Assembly (NCBI RefSeq): GCF_004328075.1
Contig: NZ_SJFN01000019.1
Coordinates: forward strand, 49,806-113,805
Direction of reading: 5' to 3'
Source of the DNA: Siculibacillus lacustris
Lineage (GTDB): Bacteria > Pseudomonadota > Alphaproteobacteria > Rhizobiales > Ancalomicrobiaceae
Length of the DNA stretch: 64,000 nt
The notes beneath the pieces were generated by a model. That model did not search any database. It was not told where the DNA came from and saw only the letters and a program-made list of their open reading frames with translations. Below, piece by piece: positions 7,935 through 16,473 of the stretch. The number at the start of each line of letters is the position of its first letter. Within the stretch, counting starts at the first letter, position 1. The position numbers and the translations under genes are program-made.

Positions 7935-9041
7935 TCAGCGAATGACGCGGGCGCCCTTGCCCTTCATGATCGCTTCGACTTCCTTGACGTTGACCATCGA
8001 GGTGTCGCCGGGGGTGGTCATGGCCAGCGCGCCGTGGGCCGCGCCGTATTCGACCGCCGCCTGCGGACCCTTGCCTTCCATGAAGCCGTAGGCGAGACCC
8101 GAGGCGAAACCGTCACCACCGCCGACGCGGTCGTAGATCTCGAGGTTCTCGCGCATCGGCGCCTCGTAGAACGCGCCGCCGGCATAGATCACCGCGCCCC
8201 AGTCGTTGACCGAAGCGGTCTTGGCGTTGCGCAGCGTGGTGGCCGCCACCTTGAAGTTCGGATAGGCCTTCACGGCCGTCTCGATCATCTTCTTGAAGTT
8301 GGCCGGGTCGATCTTCGAGATGTGCTCGTCGAGGCCTTCGACTTCGAAGCCGAGGCAGGCGGTGAAGTCTTCCTCGTTGCCGATCATCACGTCGACGTGG
8401 TGAGCGATCGTCCGGTTGATCTTCTGCGCGCCTTCCTTGCCGCCCTGGCTCTTCCACAGCTGGCCGCGGTAGTTGAGGTCGTAGGAGACGATCGTGCCGT
8501 ACTTCTTGGCGATCTCGACCGCCTCGATCACCACTTCCGAGGTGTTGGGGGCGAGCGCCGCGAAGATGCCGCCGGTGTGGAACCACCGCACGCCCTCTTC
8601 ACCGAACAGCTTCTCCCAGTTCACTTCGCCGGGCTTGATCTGCGAGGCCGCGGAGTAGCCGCGGTCGTTGCAACCGAGCGCGGCGCGGGGCCCATAGCCC
8701 TTCTCGGTGAAGTTCAGGCCGACGCGGGTGTTGCGGCCGATGCCGTCGAACTCGCGCCAGATGATGTGCGAGGTGTCGACGCCGCCCTGCATGATCAGGT
8801 CTTCGGCGAGCCAACCCACGTCGTTGATCGGCAGAGCGGTGACCACCGAGGCGCGCTTGCCCCAGCACTTGCGCATGGCGCGGGCGACGTTGTACTCGCC
8901 GCCGCCTTCCGACACCTGGAAGGTGCGGGTGGTGCGCACCCGGCCGAAGCCGGGATCGAGGCGCAGCATCACTTCGCCGAGCGAGACGCAGTCCCACTTG
9001 ACGTCTTCGGCCTTACGGATGTTCAGAATGTTGTCGGCCAT
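7935..9041 (-). CDS. PfkB-family 2-keto-3-deoxygluconate kinase, Bacteroidetes/Thermotoga type
   Basis: A 368-residue ribokinase-family sugar kinase. It resembles the KDG kinases of Thermotoga and Bacteroidetes rather than the E. coli enzyme: GEVMLRLDPGFGRVRT at the N-terminus, SYDLNYRGQLW in the middle, GNEEDF, and the catalytic region VGGGDGFASG (Asp310) where most relatives have GAGD. It would phosphorylate 2-keto-3-deoxygluconate to KDPG, the substrate of the aldolase encoded just upstream (3 bp gap). It is the last gene of a three-gene leftward operon that also has an E. coli-type KDG kinase, so its true substrate could be a related ketodeoxy acid. Confidence 0.85.
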   Translation of the reverse strand: MADNILNIRKAEDVKWDCVSLGEVMLRLDPGFGRVRTTRTFQVSEGGGEYNVARAMRKCWGKRASVVTALPINDVGWLAEDLIMQGGVDTSHIIWREFDGIGRNTRVGLNFTEKGYGPRAALGCNDRGYSAASQIKPGEVNWEKLFGEEGVRWFHTGGIFAALAPNTSEVVIEAVEIAKKYGTIVSYDLNYRGQLWKSQGGKEGAQKINRTIAHHVDVMIGNEEDFTACLGFEVEGLDEHISKIDPANFKKMIETAVKAYPNFKVAATTLRNAKTASVNDWGAVIYAGGAFYEAPMRENLEIYDRVGGGDGFASGLAYGFMEGKGPQAAVEYGAAHGALAMTTPGDTSMVNVKEVEAIMKGKGARVIR

Positions 9042-9044
9042 GGT

Positions 9045-9716
9045 TCACTTCCCCCGGATCGAGCGGACGAGGGCGATCGTCTCGCGCACCTTGGTCTCGA
9101 TGCCCTTGTAGTCCTTGGCGGCGAGCAGTTCCTTGGTGATCAGGTTGGACCCGACGCCGGCGCAGACGATGCCCGCTCCGAACCACTTCTTCAGCGATTC
9201 TTCAGTCGGCTCGACGCCGCCCGTCGGCATGATCTTGGTCCAGGGGCACGGGCCGAGCATCGCCTTGACGAACTCGGGGCCGCCGACCGAGGAGCCGGGG
9301 AACACCTTGACGATCTCGCAGCCGAGCTCTTCGGCCTGACCGATTTCCGAGGCCGAGCCACAGCCGGGGCTGTAGGGGATCTTGCGGCGATTGCAGACCT
9401 TGGCGACGTCGGGGTTGAGCAGCGGTCCGACGACGAACTTGGCGCCGTTGGCGATGAACAGACCGGCGGTCGGGGCATCGACGATCGAGCCGACGCCCAT
9501 GATCACCGACGGATCGGCCTTGGCGAAATGGCGGGCGACGTCGAGGAAGACGTGCGAAGCGAAGTCACCGCGGTTGGTGAACTCGATGCACTTGGCCCCG
9601 CCGTCGGCGCAGGCCTGGATCACGTTCTTACAGATCTCGACATCGGGATGATAGAAGACCGGGATGATCCCCTGGTCCATCATCGCGGTGAGGACCTCCA
9701 TTCGATCGTGCTTCAT
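9045..9716 (-). CDS. eda: KDPG/KHG aldolase (2-keto-3-deoxy-6-phosphogluconate aldolase), Bacteroidetes type
   Basis: A 223-residue class I aldolase that splits KDPG into pyruvate and glyceraldehyde 3-phosphate, the last step of the Entner-Doudoroff and uronate routes. The Schiff-base lysine is Lys137 in IVKVFPGS and the catalytic Glu45 lies in IEFTNRGDF. That motif, together with CNRRKIPYSPGCGS and PCPWTKIMPTGGVEPT, is the pattern I associate with Bacteroidetes enzymes; common proteobacterial Eda proteins have EVTLRT at this place. It sits between two KDG kinase genes in one operon. Confidence 0.9.
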   Translation of the reverse strand: MKHDRMEVLTAMMDQGIIPVFYHPDVEICKNVIQACADGGAKCIEFTNRGDFASHVFLDVARHFAKADPSVIMGVGSIVDAPTAGLFIANGAKFVVGPLLNPDVAKVCNRRKIPYSPGCGSASEIGQAEELGCEIVKVFPGSSVGGPEFVKAMLGPCPWTKIMPTGGVEPTEESLKKWFGAGIVCAGVGSNLITKELLAAKDYKGIETKVRETIALVRSIRGK

Positions 9717-9758
9717 CTGGTTTCTCCGTTCTCGTTTCTTCTCGTTCTCGGGCGAGGG

Positions 9759-10673
9759 CTAGACCGCGAAATCCGGCATGGCGGACCGCGGGATGATGGC
9801 GCCGGGGTGACGGATCACCGTGGCGGCGAGGCGGTGGCCGTCGCGGGCGGCGGCGTCGGGCGCGCCGCCGCGCAGGCGGGAGGCCAGATAGGCGGCGGCG
9901 AAACTGTCGCCGGCGGCGGTGGTGTCGACGACGTCGTCGACCCGTTCGGCGGCGACGCGGTACTGAGCGCCCTGGGCCCAGATCCGGCAATCGCCCTTGC
10001 CGCACTTCAACACCACTTCGGTGCGGTCGAAGTCGAGCCAGTCGCGCAGGGTGGCTTCCGCATCGGCGGTTCCGAACAGCAGCCCGAGGTCCTCGTCACC
10101 GGCCAGCACGATGTCGACGACGTCGGCGAGTTCGGAGAAGGCGGCCCGGGCGATCGACAGATCGGGCCAATTGCGGGGGCGGAAATTGGTGTCGAGCACG
10201 ATCCGTACGCCGATGCGGCGGGCCTGTTTGAGCGCCGCGAACAGGCGCCACAGCCCAGCCTCGCCATAGAGCGACAGGGTGATGCCCGACAGGAACAGCA
10301 CGTCGGTGTCGAGCAGCCAGCGCGTGGTCTCTTCGGCCTGGGCGGCGGTGAAGATGTCGCGGGCCGGTGAATCGGTGCGCCAGTAGAGGAAGCGGCGCTC
10401 GCCGTTGGGCGAGGTCTCGATCACGTACATGCCGGGCAGGCGGCGCGGCATGATCCGCACGGCGTCGGTCAGGACGCCCTCGGCGGTCCAGCGCTCGATC
10501 ATCCGATCGGAATAGCGGTCGTCGCCGAGCGCTGTCACGAAGCGGGTCGGGAGGCCGAGGCGGGTCAGATAGATCGCGGTGTTGAGAACATCGCCGCCGA
10601 AGGAGAAACGGGCGTTGTCGGCATCGACGTGCCGGATCTCGACCATACATTCACCGAGAACGGCCACGCGCAT
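9759..10673 (-). CDS. kdgK: 2-keto-3-deoxygluconate kinase, E. coli KdgK type
   Basis: A 304-residue PfkB-family kinase close to E. coli KdgK in its recognisable blocks: VAVLGECMVEI at the start, FSFGGDVLNTAIYL, RRLPGMYVIETSPNGER, YLSGIT-like FLSGITLSLYG, and the ATP/catalytic motif DTTAAGDSF (residues 250-258, Asp256), ending with GAIIPRSAMP. It converts KDG to KDPG in the cytoplasm. The ATG at 10673 has GGGGAGAAG upstream; longer in-frame starts are not supported. It is first in the operon with the aldolase and a second kinase, and divergent from a FadR-type regulator. Confidence 0.93.
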   Translation of the reverse strand: MRVAVLGECMVEIRHVDADNARFSFGGDVLNTAIYLTRLGLPTRFVTALGDDRYSDRMIERWTAEGVLTDAVRIMPRRLPGMYVIETSPNGERRFLYWRTDSPARDIFTAAQAEETTRWLLDTDVLFLSGITLSLYGEAGLWRLFAALKQARRIGVRIVLDTNFRPRNWPDLSIARAAFSELADVVDIVLAGDEDLGLLFGTADAEATLRDWLDFDRTEVVLKCGKGDCRIWAQGAQYRVAAERVDDVVDTTAAGDSFAAAYLASRLRGGAPDAAARDGHRLAATVIRHPGAIIPRSAMPDFAV

Positions 10674-10875
10674 CGTCTTCTCCCCGTCGACGGATCCCGG
10701 CGGATCCCGTTCGTTCGCGTCGGTGCCCGACGGCCGATGGCCGCCGAACGCGGTGTCGACGACCGCGAGGGCCGGGAGGGCGGCAGTGCCCGCGCAGCGG
10801 GCGTAAGCGCCGCGACGCCGCGCACCTCTCGGTCGGGGACGACGGCCGGACAGTGTCACGGCGCCCCGTACCTGT

Positions 10876-10894
10876 CAACCTAACAGATAGGTTG
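10876..10894. promoter_or_regulatory. GntR/FadR-type operator between kdgK and its regulator
   Basis: CAACCTAACAGATAGGTTG is a perfect 7+5+7 inverted repeat in the divergent spacer, 33 bp before the regulator start codon at 10927. FCD-subfamily GntR regulators usually bind dyads of this size. It probably controls both the KDG operon and the regulator itself. Confidence 0.7.
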
Positions 10895-10926
10895 TGGGGT
10901 CGCGCGCTTCCTGCCACACTGGCGTC

Positions 10927-11640
10927 ATGACCAACCTGGACCTCAAGCGCCTGGAGCATGGATCGCTGTCGCAGCGGGCGGCGGAGGCGTTGCTCAACTA
11001 CATCCTGACCAATGATCTGAGGCCCGGCGCGTCGCTGCCGGCGGTGGCGACATTGGCGGAAAGCCTGGGTGTGAGCCGTCCGGTGGTGCGCGAATCGCTC
11101 AATGCGCTGCGGGCGCTGGGGATCATCGAGATCGCCAACGGCAAGAAGGCGACGATCCGCGATCTCGATTCCGGGGTGCTCCGGGTCTATTTCAGCCGGG
11201 CGATGCAGATCGTCGACGACTCGATGCGCGACGTCATGGACGTGCGGGTCGGCATCGAAATCCGCTCCGCGGCGCTCGCCGCGCGCCATCGCAGCGACGA
11301 AGACATCGCGCGCCTCGGCGACATAATGGCGCAGATGCGCGAAGGTCACGGCGGTGCGGCCGAGTTCAGCCTGCACGACACCGCCCTGCATCTGGCGATT
11401 TCGGAAGCGAGCGGCAACCGGCTGATCTTCCACATCGTCGAGTCGCTGCAGTCGGCGCTGCGCAACGCCTCCTACCACGGCGTGTTGGCGCTCGGCGATC
11501 GCGAGACCCTCGACGGCATCGTCGCCGAACACGCCCGTCTGGTCGCGGCGATCGTCCGCGGCGACGAAGAGGAGGCCGCCGCCCTGATGCGCGACCACCT
11601 CGCCGCGGCGATGAAGCGGATGGCCGAACGCATGGCGTGA
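10927..11640 (+). CDS. GntR-family (FadR/FCD subfamily) transcriptional regulator
   Basis: A 237-residue regulator with an N-terminal winged helix-turn-helix (about residues 12-75: LRPGASLPAVATLAESLGVS, RPVVRESLNALRALGIIEI) and a C-terminal all-helical FCD domain with metal-type residues (EFSLHDTALHLAISEASGN; LRNASYH; DEHARLV-like VAEHARLVAAI). Such proteins usually respond to sugar acids. The gene is divergent from the KDG kinase/aldolase operon and a dyad lies between them, so I infer it represses ketodeoxy-acid catabolism. The ATG at 10927 was chosen because an earlier GTG (10894) lies inside the operator. Confidence 0.9.
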   Translation: MTNLDLKRLEHGSLSQRAAEALLNYILTNDLRPGASLPAVATLAESLGVSRPVVRESLNALRALGIIEIANGKKATIRDLDSGVLRVYFSRAMQIVDDSMRDVMDVRVGIEIRSAALAARHRSDEDIARLGDIMAQMREGHGGAAEFSLHDTALHLAISEASGNRLIFHIVESLQSALRNASYHGVLALGDRETLDGIVAEHARLVAAIVRGDEEEAAALMRDHLAAAMKRMAERMA

Positions 11641-11665
11641 GGGCCCCGCGCCCTCCCCTGCCCGT

Positions 11666-12700
11666 TCAGACCGGATCGAAGCCCGCCACGAAGGCGTCGT
11701 ACTGGGCGTGCAGCGCGGCGCGGCCGGCGGCGTCGACGAAGGCGGCGTCGATGGCGTTCTTCGACAGGCGGATCGCCGCGTCGCGATCGAGGCCGAGGGC
11801 CTCGAAGGTCTCCAGCCAGTTCTGCCCGACGTAACCGCCGAAATAGGCCGGATCGTCGGAATTGATCGTCGCGGCGAGGCCGGCGTCGAGCATCCGGCCG
11901 AGCGGATGATCGGCGAGAGTGTCGACGACGCGCAGCTTGAGGTTCGACAGCGGGCAGACGGTCAGCGCCACCCGGCCGGCGGCGAGGCGGGCGGTCAGCA
12001 CCGGATCCTCGAGGCTGCGCACCCCGTGGTCGATGCGTTCGGCACCGAGCACGTCGAGGGCCGAGGTCACGTAGGCCGGCGGCCCTTCCTCGCCGGCATG
12101 GGCGACGAGGCGCAGGCCGAGCGCCTGGGCGCGGGCGAAGACCCGGGCGAACTTCTCCGGCGGATGGCCGACCTCGCTGGAATCGAGGCCGACGCCGACG
12201 AACTTCTCGCGATGGGGCAGCGCCGCCTCGAGGGTGGCCAGCGCGTCGTCCTCGTCGAGATGGCGCAGGAAACACAGGATCAGCACCGACTCGATGCCGA
12301 GGGCGGCGCGGGCCGCGGCGCAGCCGGCGGTGAGCCCGCCGATCACCGTGGCCATGGCGACGCCACGGGCGGTGTGGGTCTGGGGATCGAAGAAGATCTC
12401 GGCGCGCACCACCCGATCGGCATGGGCGCGCTCGAGATAGGCGAAGACCATGTCGTGGAAGTCGTCGGCGGTCAGCAGCACCCCGGCCCCGGCGTAATAG
12501 ACGTCGAGGAAGGACTGGAGATCGGTGAAGGCATAGGCCGCCCGCAGCGCCTCGACGTCGGCGTAGGGCAAGGCGACGCCGTTGCGCTTGGCGAGCGCAA
12601 AGATGGTCTCCGGCTCCAGCGTCCCCTCGACGTGGACATGCAGTTCGATCTTGGGCATTTCGGCGAGGAAGGCGGCGAGCGAGGGCGACAGGGTCGGCAT
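11666..12700 (-). CDS. Adenine deaminase (adenosine-deaminase-fold type)
   Basis: A 344-residue amidohydrolase. The metal ligands are His21 and His23 (ELHVHVEGTLEPE), His201 with catalytic Glu204 (VAHAGEEGPPAY) and Asp282 (NSDDPAYFGGY). The phrases GLDSSEVGHPP and SDDPAYFGGYV are the ones found in the Pseudomonas and yeast adenine deaminases of the adenosine deaminase superfamily rather than in true adenosine deaminase, so I favour adenine to hypoxanthine plus ammonia. It stands alone, tail-to-tail with the FadR regulator and divergent from a HAD phosphatase. Confidence 0.88.
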   Translation of the reverse strand: MPTLSPSLAAFLAEMPKIELHVHVEGTLEPETIFALAKRNGVALPYADVEALRAAYAFTDLQSFLDVYYAGAGVLLTADDFHDMVFAYLERAHADRVVRAEIFFDPQTHTARGVAMATVIGGLTAGCAAARAALGIESVLILCFLRHLDEDDALATLEAALPHREKFVGVGLDSSEVGHPPEKFARVFARAQALGLRLVAHAGEEGPPAYVTSALDVLGAERIDHGVRSLEDPVLTARLAAGRVALTVCPLSNLKLRVVDTLADHPLGRMLDAGLAATINSDDPAYFGGYVGQNWLETFEALGLDRDAAIRLSKNAIDAAFVDAAGRAALHAQYDAFVAGFDPV

Positions 12701-12898
12701 GACGGCTCCACGACGTGAGGGGTCGACGAGCCGACAAGATAGGCGGTCGCGGCCGCCGCGGCGAGGCCGAATGCCGGTCTTCGCTCACGCGCTCGGCGCG
12801 CCGGAGGCGGGCCGCCTGCAGGGCGCCCTTGACCGCCTCGAGCAAATGCGCATCTCTTGGGCGGGCGCCACGGGCGCGCCAGACATCGGAAGCGATCG

Positions 12899-13594
12899 GT
12901 GGACCAGCCCTCACCCCTTCGGACGCCCCCGGCGGCCGGCCCGCGAAGATGGGATCTGGTGATCTTCGACTGCGACGGCGTCCTCGTCGACAGCGAAGTC
13001 TTGAGCCTCGACTGTCTCGGCGCGCATCTGGCGCGGATCGGCTGGACCATCGACGCCGCCGAGATCGCCGAGCGGTTCCTCGGGCGCAGCTTCGCGACGG
13101 TCGCCGAGGACTATCGCGACGCGACCGGGCGAGCGCTGCCCGACGATTTCGCGGCGACCTTCCACGCCGCTCTGCGCGAGCGTTTCGAGGCGGCGCTGCT
13201 GCCGATCGCCGACATCGACGCGGTGCTCGCGGGCCTCGCGGTCCCTTTCTGCCTCGCCTCGTCGAGCGCGCCCGAGCGGATCCGCCTGTCGCTGCGCCTG
13301 ACCGGCCTCGACCGGCGCTTCGAAGGGCGGATCTTCGACGCCTCGATGGTGCGGCGGGGCAAGCCCTTTCCCGACCTCTTCCTCCATGCCGCCAAGGCGA
13401 TGGCGACGCCGCCGGCGCGCTGCCTGGTGATCGAGGACAGTCCGAGCGGCATCGCCGCCGCCAAGGCCGCCGGCATGACCGCCTGGGGCTTCGTCGGCGG
13501 CAGCCATCACGCCCGTTTCGACGGCGCGGCCAGCCTCGAGGGCGCCGGCGCCGACCACATCCTCCACCGTATGATCGACTTCCCGCCCTTGTGA
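12899..13594 (+). CDS. HAD-superfamily hydrolase, beta-phosphoglucomutase/sugar phosphatase type
   Basis: A 231-residue HAD subfamily IA enzyme. Motif I is IFDCDGVLVDSE (nucleophile Asp24, Asp26), motif II is CLASSSAPERI, the lysine lies in MVRRGKPFPDLFLHAA, and motif III is CLVIEDSPSGIAAAKAAGM. The cap region suits small sugar phosphates. It is immediately followed by a SorC regulator and the polyol transporter, so a sugar- or polyol-phosphate phosphatase is likely, as seen in other smo/mtl loci. The start is uncertain: I use GTG at 12899; a TTG at 12857 would add 14 residues of low-complexity sequence. Confidence 0.85.
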   Translation: MDQPSPLRTPPAAGPRRWDLVIFDCDGVLVDSEVLSLDCLGAHLARIGWTIDAAEIAERFLGRSFATVAEDYRDATGRALPDDFAATFHAALRERFEAALLPIADIDAVLAGLAVPFCLASSSAPERIRLSLRLTGLDRRFEGRIFDASMVRRGKPFPDLFLHAAKAMATPPARCLVIEDSPSGIAAAKAAGMTAWGFVGGSHHARFDGAASLEGAGADHILHRMIDFPPL

Positions 13595-13606
13595 GCCGAC
13601 CCGACC

Positions 13607-14563
13607 ATGGCCTCCGATTCCGACAGTACCCGCCTCGACGATGCCGCCCGCGCCGGCTGGCTCTATTTCGTCGCCGGCAACACCCAGGAGGAAATCGCCC
13701 GGCGCCTCAAGGTGTCGCGCCAGACGGCGCAGCGGCTGGTGTCGCTGGCGCGCAGCGAGCGGCTGATCACCTTCCGGCTCGACCACCCGATCGCCGCCTG
13801 CATGGAACTGGCGCAGCGCATCGCCGCGACCTTCGGGCTGCAGTATTGCGACGTCGCCCCGACCGATCCGATCTCGACCGACATCGGGCTGGGGGTCGGC
13901 GAGGTCGCGGCGAGTTTCCTCGAGGGCTATCTGCGTTCCGAGACGCCGGTGCTGATCGCCTTCGGCACCGGACGGACGCTGCGCGCCGCGGTCGATCAGG
14001 TGGCGCGGATGAACTGCCCGCATCACCGACTGGTATCGCTGGTCGGCAACATCTCGCCGGAAGGCGCGGCGAGCTTCTTCGACGTGCTGGCGCGGATCGC
14101 CGATCTGACCCGGGCGCGGCACTATCCGATGCCCTTGCCGGTGTTCTCATCGTCGGTCGAGGAGCACGCCCTGCTGATCGATCTGACCTCGGTGCGGCGG
14201 ATCCGGGCGCTCGCCGCCAAGGCCGATCTGGCGCTGGTGGGCATCGGCCAGATCGACATGACGGCGCAGATCCACCAGGACGGCTTCGTCTCCCACGACG
14301 AGCTGATCGCCCTGATGCGCCAAGGCGCGGTCGGCGAAATCGTCGGCTGGTCGTTCGACGCCCGCGGGCGGATCCTCGAGAGCGACGTCAATGCCCGGGT
14401 GACCAGCGTGCTGCCGGCGCCGCGGCCCGACGCCCTGGTGGTCGGGGTGGCGCGCGGGGCGATCAAGGTCGCGGCGATCCGTGCGGCGCTGATCGGCGGT
14501 CTGGTCAACGGCCTGATCACCGACGAAGAGACCGCGCGGGCGCTGCTCGCCGATCCGATCTGA
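13607..14563 (+). CDS. SorC/DeoR-family sugar-binding transcriptional regulator of the polyol locus
   Basis: A 318-residue SorC-type regulator. The N-terminal 60 residues carry the helix-turn-helix (YFVAGNTQEEIARRLKVSRQTAQRLV), followed by the large phosphosugar-binding domain with FGTGRTLRAAVD, LVGNIS and a C-terminal VVGVARGAIKVAAIRAALIGGLVNGLITDE, which is the family signature. It lies between the HAD phosphatase and the SmoE-like binding protein, all in the same direction, so it probably senses a polyol or its phosphate and controls smoEFGK and mtlK. Confidence 0.92.
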   Translation: MASDSDSTRLDDAARAGWLYFVAGNTQEEIARRLKVSRQTAQRLVSLARSERLITFRLDHPIAACMELAQRIAATFGLQYCDVAPTDPISTDIGLGVGEVAASFLEGYLRSETPVLIAFGTGRTLRAAVDQVARMNCPHHRLVSLVGNISPEGAASFFDVLARIADLTRARHYPMPLPVFSSSVEEHALLIDLTSVRRIRALAAKADLALVGIGQIDMTAQIHQDGFVSHDELIALMRQGAVGEIVGWSFDARGRILESDVNARVTSVLPAPRPDALVVGVARGAIKVAAIRAALIGGLVNGLITDEETARALLADPI

Positions 14564-14565
14564 GG

Positions 14566-14599
14566 CGACGGCGGCGATTTCATCGCGCTGCCGCCGTCG
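14566..14599 (+). terminator. Hairpin after the SorC regulator gene
   Basis: A 10-bp perfect stem CGACGGCGGC / GCCGCCGTCG with a 14-base loop starts 2 bp after the regulator stop codon. There is no following T-run. It separates the regulator from the transporter operon. The rest of the gap to 14954 shows no gene; near 14843 there is a short TTGCGCTGCAA dyad and a TTGACA at 14867-14872 that may belong to the transporter promoter. Confidence 0.45.
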
Positions 14600-14842
14600 G
14601 GCCGACATGCGAGGACGCGGCCTCGGACGCGCCGACGCAAGGCCACTCGGCGGCATGCCCCGCGAAAATGCGAACACCCGCCCCGACCCCGAACGAACGC
14701 CCGCAAGCCTCGGCCCAATCAGGGGTATTCCCGATGCCGCGAGGTCGCCGCAGGAACACTTCAAGGCCCTCTGCAGACCCGAGCAACGGCCCTTCCATGC
14801 AGCGGAAGATACTCCGGGCCTTCGTCTGAGATCACCGATTTA

Positions 14843-14895
14843 TTGCGCTGCAAGAACGAATCCGCATTGACACTTAGCCTCTCCGGATTGAGCAT
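14843..14895 (+). promoter_or_regulatory. Possible promoter/operator of the polyol transporter operon
   Basis: TTGACA at 14867-14872 is a perfect -35 box; 17 bp later GAGCAT is only a weak -10. A small dyad TTGCGCTGCAA (14843-14853) sits just upstream and might be a half of a SorC-type site. This local AT-rich stretch contrasts with the GC-rich surroundings. Start codon of smoE is about 60 bp downstream. The evidence is limited to position and consensus. Confidence 0.3.
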
Positions 14896-14953
14896 TCCAT
14901 CAGCGACAGAGCAAATGCTCGCGCCAAGTCAAAAAATGTGGGAGACAACGGTC

Positions 14954-16267
14954 ATGAAGGCTCTCTTAGGTGTGCTTCTCGGAGCGGCGTCGATGTTGGT
15001 GGTCGGTCCGGCACTGGCCGAGACCAAGCTGACGATCGCCACCGTCAACAACGGCGACATGATCCGCATGCAGGGTCTCACCGCCGACTTCACCGCCAAG
15101 AATCCCGACATCAAGCTCGAGTGGGTGACCCTCGAGGAGAACGCCCTGCGTCAGAAGGTGACCACCGACATCGCCACCAAGGGCGGCCAGTTCGACGTGC
15201 TGACCATCGGCACCTACGAAGTGCCGATCTGGGCCAAGAAGGGCTGGCTGGTGGCGCTCGACAAGCTCGGCGCCGACTATGACGTCGACGACCTGCTGCC
15301 GGCGATCCGCTCGGGCCTAACCACCGACGGCAAGTTGTTCGCCGCGCCGTTCTACGGCGAGAGCTCGATGGTGATGTATCGCACCGACCTGTTCGACAAG
15401 GCCGGGATCAAGATGCCCGACGCCCCGACCTGGACCTTCGTCGCCGACGCGGCGCGCAAGCTGACCGACAAGTCCAAGGAAATCTACGGCATCTGCCTGC
15501 GCGGCAAGGCCGGCTGGGGCGAGAACATGGCGTTCCTGACCGCCACCGCCAATTCCTTCGGCGCGCGCTGGTTCGACGAGAAGTGGGCGCCGCAGTTCGA
15601 TCAGCCCGAGTGGAAGAAGACCCTGGAGTTCTACGTCAACCTGATGAAGGACGCCGGACCTCCGGGCGCCTCGTCGAACGGCTTCAACGAGAATTTGGCG
15701 CTGTTCAACTCCGGCAAGTGCGGCATGTGGATCGACGCCACCGTCGCCGCGTCCTTCGTGACCAACCCCAAGGAATCGAAGGTCGCCGACAAGGTCGGCT
15801 TCGCGCTCGCCCCCGACAACGGCCTCGGCAAGCGCGGCAACTGGCTGTGGGCGTGGAACCTGGCGATTCCCGCGGGCTCGCAGAAGGTCGATGCGGCGAC
15901 CAAGTTCATCTCCTGGGCGACCAGCAAGAGCTATCTCGCGCTCGTCGCGTCCAAGGAGGGCTGGGCCAACGTGCCTCCGGGCACCCGCACCTCGCTCTAC
16001 ACCAACCCCGAGTACCAGAAGGCCGCGCCCTTCGCCAAGATGACGCTCGACTCGATCAACAGCGCCGACCCGAAGAAGCCGACCGTCAAGCCGGTGCCCT
16101 ATGTCGGCGTGCAGTTCGTCGCCATCCCCGAGTTCCAGGGGCTCGCGACCACCGTCGGTCAGCAGTTCTCGGCGGCCCTGTCGGGCTCGACCTCGGTCGA
16201 CGCGGCGCTGGCCTCGGCGCAGGCCACCGCGGTGCGCGAAATGACCCGGGCCGGCTACATCAAGTGA
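14954..16267 (+). CDS. smoE: Polyol (sorbitol/mannitol) ABC transporter periplasmic binding protein
   Basis: A 437-residue family-1 solute-binding protein. There is a Sec signal peptide MKALLGVLLGAASMLVVGPALA with likely cleavage after residue 22, then the mature protein starting ETKLTIATVNNGDM. The lobe-connecting region contains FDVLTIGTYEVPIWAKKGWL and ICLRGKAGWGENMAF, characteristic of the SmoE/MtlE group. It captures polyols in the periplasm for SmoF/SmoG/SmoK. The ATG at 14954 follows GGGAGA and directly precedes the signal peptide; a longer reading frame upstream is promoter DNA. A strong hairpin follows the stop codon. Confidence 0.93.
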   Translation: MKALLGVLLGAASMLVVGPALAETKLTIATVNNGDMIRMQGLTADFTAKNPDIKLEWVTLEENALRQKVTTDIATKGGQFDVLTIGTYEVPIWAKKGWLVALDKLGADYDVDDLLPAIRSGLTTDGKLFAAPFYGESSMVMYRTDLFDKAGIKMPDAPTWTFVADAARKLTDKSKEIYGICLRGKAGWGENMAFLTATANSFGARWFDEKWAPQFDQPEWKKTLEFYVNLMKDAGPPGASSNGFNENLALFNSGKCGMWIDATVAASFVTNPKESKVADKVGFALAPDNGLGKRGNWLWAWNLAIPAGSQKVDAATKFISWATSKSYLALVASKEGWANVPPGTRTSLYTNPEYQKAAPFAKMTLDSINSADPKKPTVKPVPYVGVQFVAIPEFQGLATTVGQQFSAALSGSTSVDAALASAQATAVREMTRAGYIK

Positions 16268-16279
16268 GCCCTGCCGCGG

Positions 16280-16306
16280 GGTGACCGCCGGCGTTCGGCG
16301 GTCACC
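16280..16306 (+). terminator. Intercistronic hairpin between smoE and smoF
   Basis: GGTGACCGCCG / CGGCGGTCACC, an 11-bp perfect stem with a 5-base loop, begins 13 bp after the smoE stop. There is no T-run. In binding-protein operons such hairpins protect the upstream message, so the binding protein is made in excess over the permeases; that role is inferred from position. Confidence 0.55.
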
Positions 16307-16473
16307 GACGGCCCCGGCGGGTCACCCCGCCGTCGCCGCAGCCCGACGATCTGCGCCCTCGCGCCGTCTCCCGACGTCCTCCACGCCGGCCCACCTCCGC
16401 CTCCCGGGGGATCGCACCTGCCCCCCCCCGGGCGGCCTTTTTCACCGCGACGCCACTCGAGTGGAGGGTCCCC

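Noticed and set aside
7935..10673. Considered whether one of the two KDG kinases is a fructokinase or ribokinase.
   Set aside because: Both carry blocks specific to KDG kinases and lie with a KDPG aldolase, so KDG kinase activity is favoured for both, with less certainty for the second.
11666..12700. Adenosine deaminase as the annotation.
   Set aside because: GLDSSEVGHPP and NSDDPAYFGGY match adenine deaminases of this superfamily better than true adenosine deaminases.
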